Assembly (NCBI GenBank): GCA_024291935.2
Contig: JAGTYA010000026.1
Span: forward strand, 8,598,001-8,662,000
DNA from: Okapia johnstoni
Lineage: Eukaryota; Chordata; Mammalia; Artiodactyla; Giraffidae
Direction: 5' to 3'
DNA: 64,000 nt
Shown here: piece after piece, positions 48,101 to 55,450 of the stretch
Layout of the letters: each line of letters opens with the position of its first letter
Numbering within the stretch: the first letter of the stretch is position 1
Notes under the pieces: model-generated
What the model saw: only the letters and a program-made list of their open reading frames with translations
The model's database searches: none
What the model was told of the DNA's origin: nothing
Program-made: the position numbers and the translations under genes

Positions 48101-51100
48101 TCTGAATTCGTTCTGATTTTCTTTTTTTTTTTTTTAATAAATTTATTTATTTTAGTTGGGGGCTAATTACTTTACAATATTGTAATAGTTTTTGCCATAC
48201 ATTAACATGAATCAGCCATGGGTTTACATGTGTTCCCCATCCTGAATCCCCCTCCCATCTCCCTCCCCATCCCATCCCTCTGGGTCATCCCATTTTCAAG
48301 CCTTTGTATGCCATTTTTATCTTTCTGGAAGCTTATAGACTCTTCTCTTTATCTACAGTGTTCTGAAATTTATCTATGATAAATCTTGCGTGGATCTGTT
48401 TTCATGAATTGTATTGGGAACTTGATGATTCTTTTCAGTCTGGAAACCCCAATTCTTCAGTTCTGGGAAGTTTTCCGTTTTCTCTTTTTTTTATTCCGGA
48501 GGTTGTACCCCTAGACTGCTCCTCTGATTTTCTCTTTTTAAAATTTTTATTTATTTATTTCTGACTGTGCTGGGTCTTCGTTGCTGTGCAGGCTTCTCAT
48601 CGCGATGGCTTCTCTTGCTGTGGAGCATGGCTCTAGGGCACGTGGACTTGAGTAGCTGCAGCACCTGGGCTCAGCAGTTGCAGCTCCCGGGCTCGGCAAC
48701 ACAGGCTCAATAGTTGTGGTGTACAGACTTGGTTGCTCTGTGGCAGGTGGGATCTTCCCAGGTCAGGAATGGGATCCGGATCTCCTGTATTGGCAGGCTG
48801 ATTCTTTGTTACTGAGCCACCAGGGAAGCCCTCCTCTGATTTCCTTATCTTCTCTCTCCTGTTTTCCAATTGTTTATCTTTTTAAATGAGAAAACTAACA
48901 TTTACTGGTATATTTGGTATAATAGAAGTTTTTTAAAAGTAGCAGTGATGATGTCAGAATAAAGAGAAAGTAAAGTAAAGTAAAGTAAAGTAAAGTAAAG
49001 TCGCTCAGTCGTGTCCGACTCTTTGCGACCCCATGGACTGTAGCCTACCAGGCTCCTCCGTCCACGGGAATAAAGAGAAACTTACGCTAAATAAATCTGA
49101 TTTCATCATTCGTGCTACTACATAACAATTGAGGTCCCAGTTAGACCTGGCTTAACTTCAGGTAAATGTCCACCCTCCTATGCAGCAATAAAATAAAAAA
49201 AGAGATTACTGTACACATTTGGAAAGTAATAAATTTAGGGTGTTGTATTAGGAAGATTTGGTAGATTTATAAAATATCTCTTAATCAGGTTATTTTTATT
49301 TGTCCTTTAGTGATTATTAATAGGCTGAAGAGCAAATTCATAAGTTCATATAAGTAGAACATTTTATATCAACACAATATTGTTACATAATCTAGTAAAA
49401 TACATTTGTCAGTGCACAAAAATAATATTTAGAGTGTTTAAATACAATCTCAAATCTTGAGATAGTAAAAGAACCAAGAAATATGTTTATGGTTCATTCT
49501 TTCTACAAACATCTTCCTGCAAAATGAAGCAGCACTAACTAGACACATGCCATTTCTCTTCCTGAGACTTTAGCCTGATGCACCACTCATACACCCGAAA
49601 AAGGCAAAACAGCATCAACAATTCTACTGCACCCCCTTCAGAGAACATGAAAGCAGGATAGACTACAAAGCAAGAAGAGGTGCCATTTAAACTGTTTCCA
49701 AAGATTTCCTCTTTTACTTTTTGGCCTAGATGAGGGTTTCTCAGCCTCAACACTGTCAACATTTTGGGCCATTGACAATGAAGTTAAGCCCTCATTGTCT
49801 TGACTTGCTCTGTGCATTGCAGGATGTTTAGCAGCATCTGTGGCTTCTACCCTCCAGATGCCAGTAGCCTTCCCACCCCCAGGTGTAAGAGCCAGAATGT
49901 CTATAGATATTGACAAATATCTCCCAGACGCCAAGCCTGTCCCCTCCTTGAGAATCACTGGCCAAGGCAAGCAACGGTCATAATACACGGTGTGGCCAAA
50001 TTAAAATGCAGCTTCTGCACTTGTCCCATCTCACCAGAGAGGGTGGAAGTAGCGGGTGCTGGACAATGTCTGGCAGTAGTTTTTTTTGTAATTGCTGTCA
50101 AAGCAGCAACTCTCTTTTTTCATTTAACTCATGAGGACATTTGTGTTTGTGTTAAAAGAATCTGATTAGTCATTATGTTTATTTGTGTTCCGCCCTTTAA
50201 AGCACACTAGATTTTCCTTCAACAGACTCCATGTGACTCGTCTAACTTTCCAGTTAGAAAGGGAAGCAATGAATTAAAACTAAAATGTAGTTTGTGCTTT
50301 CCATGCCTGAGTATTCTAAAACAGATTCTCCTATTTTCCATCTACCTACCTAAAAATACTCAGGTTTCAAGAAATGTATACTTAGTAAGCTTTTATAAAT
50401 AAGCTTTCACACTGAATAGTAATTTTTAACAAAAGCAGCTACACACTCAGGCTGAAGCCTATTCTGTGTCAGGTAAAATTTTAAGATAAGTAGAAATTGA
50501 AGATTTGGCCAATGGTAATGCGTATATTTCATAAACCTGGATAAATTGCAGGGCGTTATTTAAAAATTACTGTAAATATTAAAGCCAACTTGCTGTCAAA
50601 TATTTTATAAACATTCTTAGTTTGTAACCGCTCATAGTCTAAATTCAGTTGCTCTCTGAGTAATATTACTCTTCTTATATCCACTTATAACATTGCTGAA
50701 AGTAAAGAAAGCACATTCAAATTGTCTTTTTCCTAGAAACAATTCCAGGGCTTAACTCAGAGTGGACGTTTTAGCATAAGCAGCTAGTTGTCTGCAATCT
50801 GATAGAATTACAGTTTGCCCACTTAAAAAAAAAGATAATGAAGGACAATTTTTCTCTTTCATAATATTCTGATTGAAGACCTCTGCTGCACACCATGTAG
50901 CCTATTTTCATGATCAGAACTCCTGCAATTTCAGCACAGTGGCTGGGCTGGACCCAGCAGCCTTGCAACAAGAAAATCATCAATGGCATCTGAAGCACTG
51001 TCATCAATAGCACTGTCTCTCCCAGGAAGATCATTCTTTCTGAAAAATTTGCACCCTCAGGATTAACTATATACTACGTGGTAATCCAAGTCTATGCACT

Positions 51101-54100
51101 GACCAGTAACGCCAAAGAAGCTGAAGTTGAATAGTGCTATGAAGACCTACAAGACCTTCTAGAATTAACACCCAAAAAAGATATCCTTTTCATTATAGGG
51201 GACTGGAATGCAAAAGTAGGAAGTCAAGAAACACCTGGCATAACAGGCAAATTTGGCCTTGGAATACAAAATGAAACAGGGCAAAGGCTAATAGAGTTTC
51301 GCCAAGAGAACGCACTGGTCATAGCAAACACCCTCTTCCAACAACACAAGAGAAGACTCTACACGTGGACCTCACCAGATGGTCAACACCGAAATCAGAC
51401 TGATTATATTCTTTGCAGCCAAAGATGGAGAAGCTCTATACAGTCAGCAAAAACAAGACCGGGAGCAGACTGTGGCTCAGATCATGAACTGCTTATTGCC
51501 AAATTCAGACTGAAGTTGAAGAAAGTAGGGAAAACCACTAGTCCATTCAGGTATGACCTAGATCAAATCCCTTATGAGTATACAGTAGAAGTGACAAATA
51601 GATTTAAGGGACTAGATCTGATAGACAGAGTGCCTGATGAACTATGGACAGAGGTTCGTGACATTGTACAGAGGACAGGGATCAAGACAATCCCCATGGA
51701 AAAGAAATGCAAAAAAGCAAAATGGCTGTCTGAGGAGGCCTTACAGATAGCTGGGAAGAGAAGAGAAGCGAAAAGCAAAGGAGAAAAGGAAATATATTCC
51801 CATCTGAATGCAGAGTTCCAAAGAATAGCAAGGAGAGATATGAAAGCCTTCCTCAGGGATCAGTGCAAAGAAATAGAGGAAAACAACAGATTGGGAAACA
51901 CTAGAGATCTCTTCAAGAAGATTAGAGATACCAAAGGAACATTTCATGCAAAGATGGGCTCAATAAAGGACAGAAATGGTATGTACCTAACAGAAGCAGA
52001 AGATATTAAGAAGAGGTGGCAAGAATACACAGAAGAACTGTACAAAAAAGATCTTCACGACCCAGGTAATCACGATGGTGTGATCACTCACCTAGAACCA
52101 GACATCCTGGAATGTGAAGTCAAGTGGGCCTTAGAAAGCATCACTACAAACAAAGCTAGTGGAGGTGATGGAATTCCAGTTGAGCTATTTCACATCCTCA
52201 AAGGTGATGCTGTGAAAGTGCTGCACTCGATATGCCAGCAAATTTGGAAAACTCAGCAGTGGCCACAGGACTGGAAAAGGTCAGTTTTCATTCCAATCCC
52301 AAAGAAAGGCAATGCCAAAGAATGCTCAAACTACTGCACAATTGCACTCATCTCACATGCTAATAAAGTAATGCTCAAAATTCTCCAAGCCAGGCTTCAG
52401 CAGTACGTGACCCGTGAACTTCCAGATGTTCAAGCTGGTTTTAGAAAAGGCAGAAGAACCAGAGATCAAATTGCCAATATCCGCTGGATCATCGAAAAAG
52501 CAAGAGAGTTCCAGAAAAACATCTATTTCTGCTTTATGGACTATGCCAAAGCCTTTGACTGTGTGGATTACAGTAAACTGTGGAAAATTCTGAAAGAGAT
52601 GGGAGTACCAGACCATCTGACCTGTCTCTTGAGAAACCTGTATGCAGGTCAGGAAGCAACAGTTAGAACTGGACATGAAACAACATACTGGTTCCAAATA
52701 GGAAAAGGAGTAAGTCAAGGCTGTATATAGTCACCCTGCTTATTTAACTTATATGCAGAGTACATCATGAGAAACGCTGCGCTGGAAGAAACACAAGCTG
52801 GAATCAAGATTGCCGGGAGAAATATCAATAACCTCAGATATGCAGATGACACCACCCTTATGGCAGAAAGTGAAGAAGAACTAAAGAGCCTCTTGATGAA
52901 GGTGAAAGAGGAGAGTGAAAAAGTTGGCTTAAAGCTCAACGTTCAGAAAACTAAGCTCATGGCATCTGGTCCCATCACTTCATGGGAAATAGATGGGGAA
53001 ACAATGGAAACAGTGTCAGACTTTATTTTTGGGGCTCCAAAATCACTGCTTATGGTGATTGTAGCCATGAAATTAAAAGACGCTTACTCCTTGGAATGAA
53101 GGTTGTGGCCAACCTAGCTAGCATATTTAAAAGCAGAGATATTACTTTGCCAACAAACGTCCGTCTAGTCAAGGCTATGGTTTTTCCAGTGGTCTTGTAT
53201 GGATGTGAGATTTGGACGGTGAAGAAAGCTGAACGCCGCAGAATTGTTGCTTTTGAACTGTGGTGTTGGAGAAGACTCTTGAGAGTCCCTTGGACTGCAA
53301 GGAGATCCTATCAATCCATCCTAAAGGAGATCAATCCTGGGTGTTCATTGGAAGGACTGATGTTGAAGCTGAAACTCCAATACTTTGGCCACCTCATGCG
53401 AAGAGTTGACTCATTGGAAAAGACCCTGATGCTGGGAAAGATTGGGGGCAGGAGGGGGACGACAGAGGATGAGATGGCTGGATGGCATCACCGACTCGAT
53501 GGACGTGGGTTTGGGTAGACTCCGGGAGTTGGTGATGGACAGGGAGGCCTGGTGTGCTGCGATTCATGGGGTCTCAAAGAGTCGGACACGACTGAGCGAC
53601 TGAACCGAACTGAACTTTTTGTATTTAATTGCATACTTTGTACAAAGCATGAGCATAAACAATGAGGCTATTGTTGTTTTCCTTGATAAAGTACCTTTTG
53701 TATGAACTGGCTCCATCAGCATTTCTTCTCACACTATGAGGTTCTGTAAAGAACTGGGGGCTTATTGTTCCTACTCCATTATCTGCAGATCATTGCTCCC
53801 ACCCTGACACGTAGCTTAGCAAGGAAAACACTGGATATAAGTGGTTATATGCAGGTTCCCGAGCAAGAACGAAACAGCCACGGCTGCCATAAAGCCAGCC
53901 TAATTACCGTTAACAGGACGCTCTAAAGACTGACCGACAGTGGAACTTAGGTCAGTTTCTTCATTCAAACTTTTGTCCTCATGTGTTCTGCTGCCAAGGA
54001 TACCAGTGTTGGGTACCTTGTGATGTTAGTTACACTGGTATATTTCCTGGAATTTCACATAGCTTTGCTGGACACATTTATGGCTCAGATAAGCCTGGGA

Positions 54101-55302
54101 AGTGCCAAGATACATATTTTTTAACCACTGAAGCTTTCCAAATTGTTCTCTATGTTGGGAATGTGTGAGTTTTGCAGCCACAAAATATACAACCTTGACA
54201 AGCTCTGTGCTTAGGGTACCAAGGGCAGAGTTGACGGGTCATGTAAGGATGTGGATTTTGGGTTCCAAGTCCACATTTTCACCCTTTATATTATTGAGAT
54301 TTCTGATATATTGTCTCACTGGATTTCTTGGCATCAAACCATTAAGAAAATCTTTTCCTTTTTGAATCTTGATTCTGCTTAAATGCCCGGTTTGGTTTCA
54401 GGGAAGATTTCTTGATCCATGTTCATGATACTCTCTTAGTTAGGAGAAGTACAGTTTTGCTGATTGCGGCATTGTGCCTTTATTGCAGTTAGTGTTCTCT
54501 AAGTCCTAGTGAAATTATGCCGAAAACTAATGGCTTACTTTATTTTTAGTTGGAGTTCAGGAAAGAGTGAAATTTGACATATGTTCAGTTTTTACCATGA
54601 AACTTACTTTTGCCCCAGTGTTTTTTTTTTTCTATTATAAACAATACAAGTCAGATATCTTAATAATTCAAAGTATAACATCACTACTCCGTTTCATAGT
54701 TGAGTCATGTATTTAAGAACACGCAAAGGTCAATGGTTGGCTGGACTGTGCTCTGGGGATTCAGCAAGGATGAAGATAAGTGAGGAATTTGTAGGACAGA
54801 GGTCAGAGCTTCCTGAGGATTCAGTAGCAATTCCTTTTCAACTTTACAGTTACTTCAAGAGCTCCCTGTTGGCCAGCCAGGATTTCAACCATCTGGCTTG
54901 ATCTCCCTGTCCTTTCTAAAGCCACCCTCTGGGGCTCTGTGTTCTTTAAAAACTCACAGGGTCAAAGGAGTTTCCCTCTTCATGCCTGTGTACTTTGTTG
55001 GCAGCTGGCCCCATCCATCAATTCCTTTCCCATCCTGCCCTTCTCTCCCCATTTCCCTGCCAATATTTGTTGACTCCTGAGTTTGTCAAGGAAGCTAAGG
55101 GGCATGTCCAGCTCCCTGAGCTGGATGTCCTTGTTGAACGTACAGTCTGTTCTCAGCTTCCTGACACAGAGTCTGACTCACTGTCCTCTCTCTCTTGCAG
55201 GTCAGAGATGCCCTCATGGCAGTTGGCATCGCGGGAGTGGGCCTTGCAGCCATGGGCCTCATTGGAGTCATGTTCTCAAGAAACAAGAAACAAAAGCAGT
55301 GA
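23515..55302 (+). CDS. PLAAT3: PLAAT3 (phospholipase A and acyltransferase 3)
   Basis: Join of 23515-23529, 43150-43252, 45826-46094 and 55201-55302; 162 codons plus TGA, the same length as human PLAAT3 (also PLA2G16, HRASLS3, AdPLA). It is an LRAT/NlpC-P60-fold thiol enzyme with phospholipase A1/A2 and N- and O-acyltransferase activity on phosphatidylcholine and phosphatidylethanolamine. It is known for adipocyte lipolysis control and for organelle membrane breakdown in lens. The reconstructed chain has His23 (FYRHWAVY), His35 (YVVHLAPP) and Cys113 (SENCEHFV), the complete catalytic triad. A C-terminal hydrophobic segment (about residues 133-153) is followed by the basic tail SRNKKQKQ. All splice sites are AG/GT and all phases fit. 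It lies downstream of ATL3 on the same strand, with its own CpG-island promoter. Confidence 0.96.
23530..25703 (+). other. PLAAT3: PLAAT3 intron 1, 5' part
   Basis: GC-rich to about 23950, then AT-rich. Positions 24125-24345 look like a degraded antisense MIR ('cagaacagtgcttcgcaccc'). No exon is seen. Confidence 0.5.
25713..25765. repeat. (TG)n microsatellite
   Basis: TG run with a few interruptions (TA, TC) toward its right end. It lies inside the target duplication of the adjoining SINE. Confidence 0.95.
25714..25965 (-). mobile_element. Bov-tA SINE with (TG)n tail
   Basis: Antisense Bov-tA whose 3' tail is the dinucleotide run at 25713-25765, so the microsatellite belongs to the insertion. 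Perfect target duplication CCTGGCTCTT at 25704-25713 and 25966-25975. Confidence 0.93.
26268..26595 (-). mobile_element. L1 3' end, ruminant type
   Basis: Antisense, more diverged than 28675: 'tgctttacagtgttgtgttgg', shortened, plus 'caattcatcccactctctcc' and 'ctgcatctctattcctgcc'. Confidence 0.7.
26596..27179 (+). other. PLAAT3: PLAAT3 intron 1, nothing recognised
   Basis: GC-moderate intronic sequence. No exon or clear repeat. Confidence 0.5.
27195..27528 (-). mobile_element. CHR-2-type SINE
   Basis: Near full-length antisense copy. Target duplication of 15 bp with one mismatch (CCTGGCACCACTTCT at 27180-27194; CCTGACACCACTTCT at 27529-27543). Confidence 0.92.
27544..28004 (+). other. PLAAT3: PLAAT3 intron 1, nothing recognised
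   Basis: Long open frames here have no family resemblance or splice context. I see no gene. Confidence 0.5.
28005..28150 (+). mobile_element. MIR-like SINE
   Basis: 'gctcagagaggttaagtgat' followed by 'aaggtcacacagcaatag' is a characteristic MIR core. Confidence 0.65.
28564..28673 (+). mobile_element. Bov-tA SINE, 5' half (split)
   Basis: tRNA-like head of a sense Bov-tA ('gggcttcctaggtggccgct' to 'cctggaggagggcatcac'). It stops at CACACTC, and its continuation is found at 29297, after an L1 insertion. Confidence 0.82.
28675..29295 (-). mobile_element. L1 3' end inserted in a SINE
   Basis: Antisense bovine-type L1 3' region, 5'-truncated, from 'cttaaaaaaataatttg' to 'gtacacatgtctctttcaat'. 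It interrupts the Bov-tA at 28564-29412. A short repeat CMCACTC at both junctions fits a target-site duplication. Confidence 0.85.
29297..29412 (+). mobile_element. Bov-tA SINE, 3' half (split)
   Basis: Resumes 'cccactccagtatttttgcc' exactly where 28673 stopped and runs to 'cagcgactgagcatgcac'. Confidence 0.82.
29413..29620 (+). mobile_element. MIR SINE
   Basis: Well preserved MIR-like core: 'gctgagggaactgaggctgg', 'ggtaacgtgcccaaggctac', 'gaatttgaaccctggctg'. Confidence 0.72.
29735..30635 (+). mobile_element. L1 3' part (ORF2 C-terminus), left piece
   Basis: Sense L1, 5'-truncated. An open stretch at 29794-30228 encodes the end of ORF2p (opening [20 protein letters not shown]), with [12 protein letters not shown] and [11 protein letters not shown] following after stops in other frames at 30271-30576. 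It is interrupted at 30635 by a BovB copy and resumes at 31228. It is a dead copy. Confidence 0.9.
30636..31227 (-). mobile_element. BovB LINE 3' fragment inserted in L1
   Basis: Antisense 5'-truncated BovB. The minus strand encodes the C-terminal BovB segment ([20 protein letters not shown], then [20 protein letters not shown]). Target duplication ATGGAATATT (30626-30635) and ATGTAATATT (31228-31237), one mismatch. Outside it the L1 sequence is continuous. Confidence 0.93.
31228..31730 (+). mobile_element. L1 3' end, right piece
   Basis: Continuation of the L1 at 29735: 'ttactcagccataaaaaaga' through the 3' UTR to an A-rich tail at about 31700-31730. Confidence 0.88.
31731..32412 (+). other. 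PLAAT3: PLAAT3 intron 1, nothing recognised
   Basis: No exon or repeat that I can support. Confidence 0.5.
32413..32540 (+). mobile_element. tRNA-derived SINE with poly(A)
   Basis: Sense copy beginning 'ggggacttctctggcagtcc', with the tRNA B-box-like 'gtttgatccctggtcagg' and a 20-base A tail ending 32539. Confidence 0.83.
32541..33282 (+). other. PLAAT3: Pyrimidine-rich intron segment
   Basis: C+T-rich on the + strand from about 32560 to 33230. This explains the long open frames there, which look like nothing known. Confidence 0.5.
33283..33497 (+). mobile_element. Bov-tA SINE
   Basis: Full-length sense Bov-tA ('gggcttccctggtggctcaa' to 'gaccgagcaactaagcac') with a short (CA)n tail. Confidence 0.9.
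33498..34892 (+). other. PLAAT3: PLAAT3 intron 1, old repeat traces
   Basis: (TC)n at 33523-33538. Positions 33990-34145 resemble an old L1-type tail ('gaaaaattttcataataaag'). 34160-34860 is AT-rich, with poly-T and poly-A tracts at about 34530 and 34600. No gene. Confidence 0.45.
34893..35115 (-). mobile_element. Bov-tA SINE
   Basis: Antisense, diverged Bov-tA ('cttgtgtccgactctttacg' body; head near 'accactagtgctgcatggaag'). Confidence 0.82.
35510..36090 (+). mobile_element. Old mammalian repeat, unclassified
   Basis: The end 'gtcacatggtataaaatatggctgctgggg' (shown in part at 36020-36050) and the opening 'aaagaaggtttattctaagg' recall an old dispersed repeat. A related segment lies at 56010-56230. 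I cannot name the family. Confidence 0.4.
36165..36476 (-). mobile_element. CHR-2-type SINE
   Basis: Antisense copy, 'tttggctgtgctgggtcttc' to 'gagccaccacggaaacc'. Confidence 0.88.
36477..37116 (+). other. PLAAT3: AT-rich intron with poly-T
   Basis: Very AT-rich, with a T17-type tract at about 36960-36977. No gene. Confidence 0.5.
37117..37400 (-). mobile_element. L1 3' end, ruminant type
   Basis: Antisense L1 3' UTR like 8305 and 28675 ('ttagttgggggctaattact'). Confidence 0.82.
37401..37790 (-). mobile_element. Second antisense L1 3' fragment
   Basis: Different L1 3' UTR type ('gtatagttgatttacaatgt', 'ccctgtgctatacaataggt'), containing a C-rich tract at 37632-37662. Confidence 0.7.
37632..37662. 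repeat. Poly-C tract
   Basis: C17-G-C8-G-C4 on the + strand (three G runs plus on the minus strand). Confidence 0.9.
37791..38484 (+). other. PLAAT3: PLAAT3 intron 1, left flank of minisatellite
   Basis: Mostly unassigned. Positions 38365-38440 ('tttgaatttcatatgatttc') resemble an old hAT-type repeat edge. Confidence 0.4.
38485..39090. repeat. 38-bp minisatellite, 16 copies
   Basis: Head-to-tail units of exactly 38 bp, starting ACAGAAATAAGCAGAGGCGC and ending in CCCAAGGCGG. Unit starts follow 38485 + 38n. The sixteenth copy begins at 39055 and ends two bases short at 39090. The units are identical except that the last G-C-G-G is G-C-A-G at the last two internal junctions, and the left flank also ends GCAG. 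Because 38 is not a multiple of 3 and the minus strand has no stop in any frame of the unit, all three minus-strand frames stay open over about 600 bp. No unique spacers, so it is not a CRISPR array. It lies inside PLAAT3 intron 1. Confidence 0.98.
39091..39829 (+). other. PLAAT3: PLAAT3 intron 1, nothing recognised
   Basis: AT-rich, no exon or clear repeat. Confidence 0.5.
39830..40150 (-). mobile_element. Old L1 antisense fragment
   Basis: 'gagtaaccattcaccatgat', 'ctatagtgatggctattctg'-type and 'catataaatggaatcacac' are old L1 landmarks. A similar fragment lies at 59990. Confidence 0.6.
40164..40219. repeat. (TG)n(TA)n microsatellite
   Basis: TG run followed by TA run with one AC interruption near 40200. 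Confidence 0.95.
40329..40541 (-). mobile_element. Bov-tA SINE
   Basis: Antisense Bov-tA. Target duplication CATATTA at 40322-40328 and 40542-40548. Confidence 0.9.
40549..41444 (+). other. PLAAT3: PLAAT3 intron 1, nothing recognised
   Basis: No supported element. Confidence 0.5.
41445..42110 (+). mobile_element. Old solo LTR (endogenous retrovirus-like)
   Basis: Has the layout of a mammalian LTR: 'aatgaagcctccataaaac' before a TATA-like region, AATAAA at about 41802, 'ctgagttctgtgagctgttc', and a terminal 'acacatccggtgtcagaag'. A diverged sister lies at 57840-58395. No internal viral genes are present here. The family is not named because I am unsure of it. Confidence 0.62.
42153..42191. 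repeat. (CA)n microsatellite
   Basis: About 19 uninterrupted CA units. Confidence 0.97.
42390..42572 (-). mobile_element. MIR-like SINE
   Basis: Antisense MIR: 'ctctgagccttgatttcctc', 'acctcataggaaggttgtg'. Confidence 0.6.
42581..42854 (+). mobile_element. BovB LINE 3' fragment
   Basis: Sense 3' terminal 274 bp of BovB ending 'gcgactgaactgaac'. Target duplication TGACTCAG at 42573-42580 and 42855-42862. It lies 300 bp upstream of PLAAT3 exon 2. Confidence 0.92.
43150..43252 (+). CDS. PLAAT3: PLAAT3 exon 2, both catalytic histidines
   Basis: 103 nt, phase 0 in and phase 1 out. Reads [20 protein letters not shown] then [14 protein letters not shown]. It supplies His23 and His35 of the LRAT-type triad. 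Most family members have G-D-G-Y after the YxG strand; here it is G-N-G-Y. Acceptor TTGGTTTTGCAG, donor GTAAGG. The split Ser codon A|GC joins exon 3. Confidence 0.96.
43253..43984 (+). other. PLAAT3: PLAAT3 intron 2, 5' part
   Basis: No exon. Positions 43680-43770 ('gttggacaaggcctggcaca') carry a short L2/MIR-like trace. Confidence 0.45.
43985..44270 (+). mobile_element. MIR SINE
   Basis: 'acttgctgggcactaaccct', 'agctaagcaatttgtccaca', 'gactcaaaccctggctctg' are consistent with a near-complete MIR. Confidence 0.7.
44271..45825 (+). other. PLAAT3: PLAAT3 intron 2, 3' part
   Basis: A MIR-like trace at 45640-45750 ('aaggaaaccagggaccagag'); otherwise nothing recognised. Confidence 0.45.
45826..46094 (+). 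CDS. PLAAT3: PLAAT3 exon 3, catalytic cysteine
   Basis: 269 nt, phase 1 in and phase 0 out. Opens (S)[19 protein letters not shown], passes [20 protein letters not shown], and ends [20 protein letters not shown]. Cys113 of NCEHF is the nucleophile. Acceptor ATCCACAG, donor GTGGGT. The downstream open frame past 46094 is intronic read-through. Confidence 0.97.
46411..47236 (-). mobile_element. BovB LINE 3' fragment (826 bp)
   Basis: Antisense BovB inside PLAAT3 intron 3. The minus strand at 46620-47135 stays open for 171 codons of the region after the reverse transcriptase core (opening [20 protein letters not shown]), then shifts frame. 5' truncated before YADD. I see no clean target duplication. 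Confidence 0.9.
47237..48117 (+). other. PLAAT3: PLAAT3 intron 3, nothing firm
   Basis: Positions 47930-48110 look like an old L1 remnant. No exon. Confidence 0.4.
48118..48300 (-). mobile_element. L1 3' end, short
   Basis: Antisense bovine-type L1 3' UTR, about 180 bp, starting in a T-rich tract. Confidence 0.8.
48531..48830 (-). mobile_element. CHR-2-type SINE
   Basis: Antisense copy with a perfect 12-bp target duplication CTCCTCTGATTT at 48519-48530 and 48831-48842. Confidence 0.93.
48970..49067 (-). mobile_element. Short Bov-A SINE with pentanucleotide tail
   Basis: Antisense 98-bp insertion: (TAAAG)n tail at about 48970-48999, then 'tcgctcagtcgtgtccgact' body. Perfect 13-bp target duplication GAATAAAGAGAAA at 48957-48969 and 49068-49080. 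Confidence 0.94.
49081..49732 (+). other. PLAAT3: PLAAT3 intron 3, nothing recognised
   Basis: AT-rich DNA without supported features. Confidence 0.5.
49733..49965 (+). mobile_element. MER5A-like hAT transposon remnant
   Basis: 'gcattgcaggatgtttagca', 'gatgccagtagccttcccac' and 'gagaatcactgg' are MER5A landmarks. Confidence 0.75.
49966..51057 (+). other. PLAAT3: PLAAT3 intron 3, nothing recognised
   Basis: AT-rich DNA. The region directly left of the BovB copy shows no target duplication I can identify. Confidence 0.45.
51058..53615 (+). mobile_element. BovB (RTE) LINE, 2.56 kb
   Basis: Sense, 5'-truncated BovB non-LTR retrotransposon. The first part (51190-51500) encodes the end of the APE-type endonuclease ([10 protein letters not shown], then [10 protein letters not shown]). 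Then comes the reverse transcriptase, with [30 protein letters not shown] and YADDT. The 3' end is the Bov-A-related tail. The copy is inactive: an in-frame TAG at 52728-52730 just after GVSQGCI, and a frameshift near 53030 (FIFGAPKS against GSKIT in the next frame). BovB is the family known for horizontal spread among vertebrates. It lies in PLAAT3 intron 3. Confidence 0.95.
51516..52730 (+). pseudogene. BovB reverse transcriptase ORF, interrupted
   Basis: 404 codons open from ATG 51516 (an internal Met, not the native start, since the endonuclease part lies upstream in the same direction). Covers the linker and the fingers/palm of the RTE reverse transcriptase up to GVSQGCI, then TAG. The same frame continues [13 protein letters not shown] and [11 protein letters not shown] to about 53030, so the catalytic core was split by a single premature stop. 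The C-terminal part continues at 52982-53518 in another frame. It is element-encoded, not a host gene. Confidence 0.92.
53616..55200 (+). other. PLAAT3: PLAAT3 intron 3, 3' part
   Basis: No repeat I can name and no extra exon. A long pyrimidine-rich acceptor ends at 55200. Confidence 0.5.
55201..55302 (+). CDS. PLAAT3: PLAAT3 exon 4, membrane anchor and stop
   Basis: 33 codons plus TGA at 55300-55302. Reads [20 protein letters not shown] then [13 protein letters not shown]: a single hydrophobic helix that anchors the enzyme in organelle membranes, followed by a basic tail. Acceptor CTCTCTCTCTTGCAG. Confidence 0.96.
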   Translation, partial: VRDALMAVGIAGVGLAAMGLIGVMFSRNKKQKQ

Positions 55303-55450
55303 CTTTATACAGTCCTGTCTGCAGTGACTTTATACATTGAGGGGGTCTTGTTTTCCTAGAGGGTTTCTGCTTTGGTTTGTAGTTTTCATTCTATTTTACA
55401 ATAAGCTTTATTTTCACAGAATAAAATAAAGCCCAGTAAGGAAAGATTTT
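55303..55450 (+). other. PLAAT3: PLAAT3 3' UTR
   Basis: Short UTR. The sequence around the stop, GCAGTGACTTTATACA, is directly repeated (55295-55310 and 55321-55336). Confidence 0.75.
55420..55430 (+). terminator. PLAAT3: PLAAT3 poly(A) signals
   Basis: Two overlapping AATAAA hexamers (55420-55425 and 55425-55430), about 120 bases after the stop, with a GT-containing stretch downstream. Confidence 0.8.

Noticed and set aside
51516..52730. 404-codon frame as a host gene
   Set aside because: It is the BovB reverse transcriptase inside a 5'-truncated retrotransposon with a stop and a frameshift.
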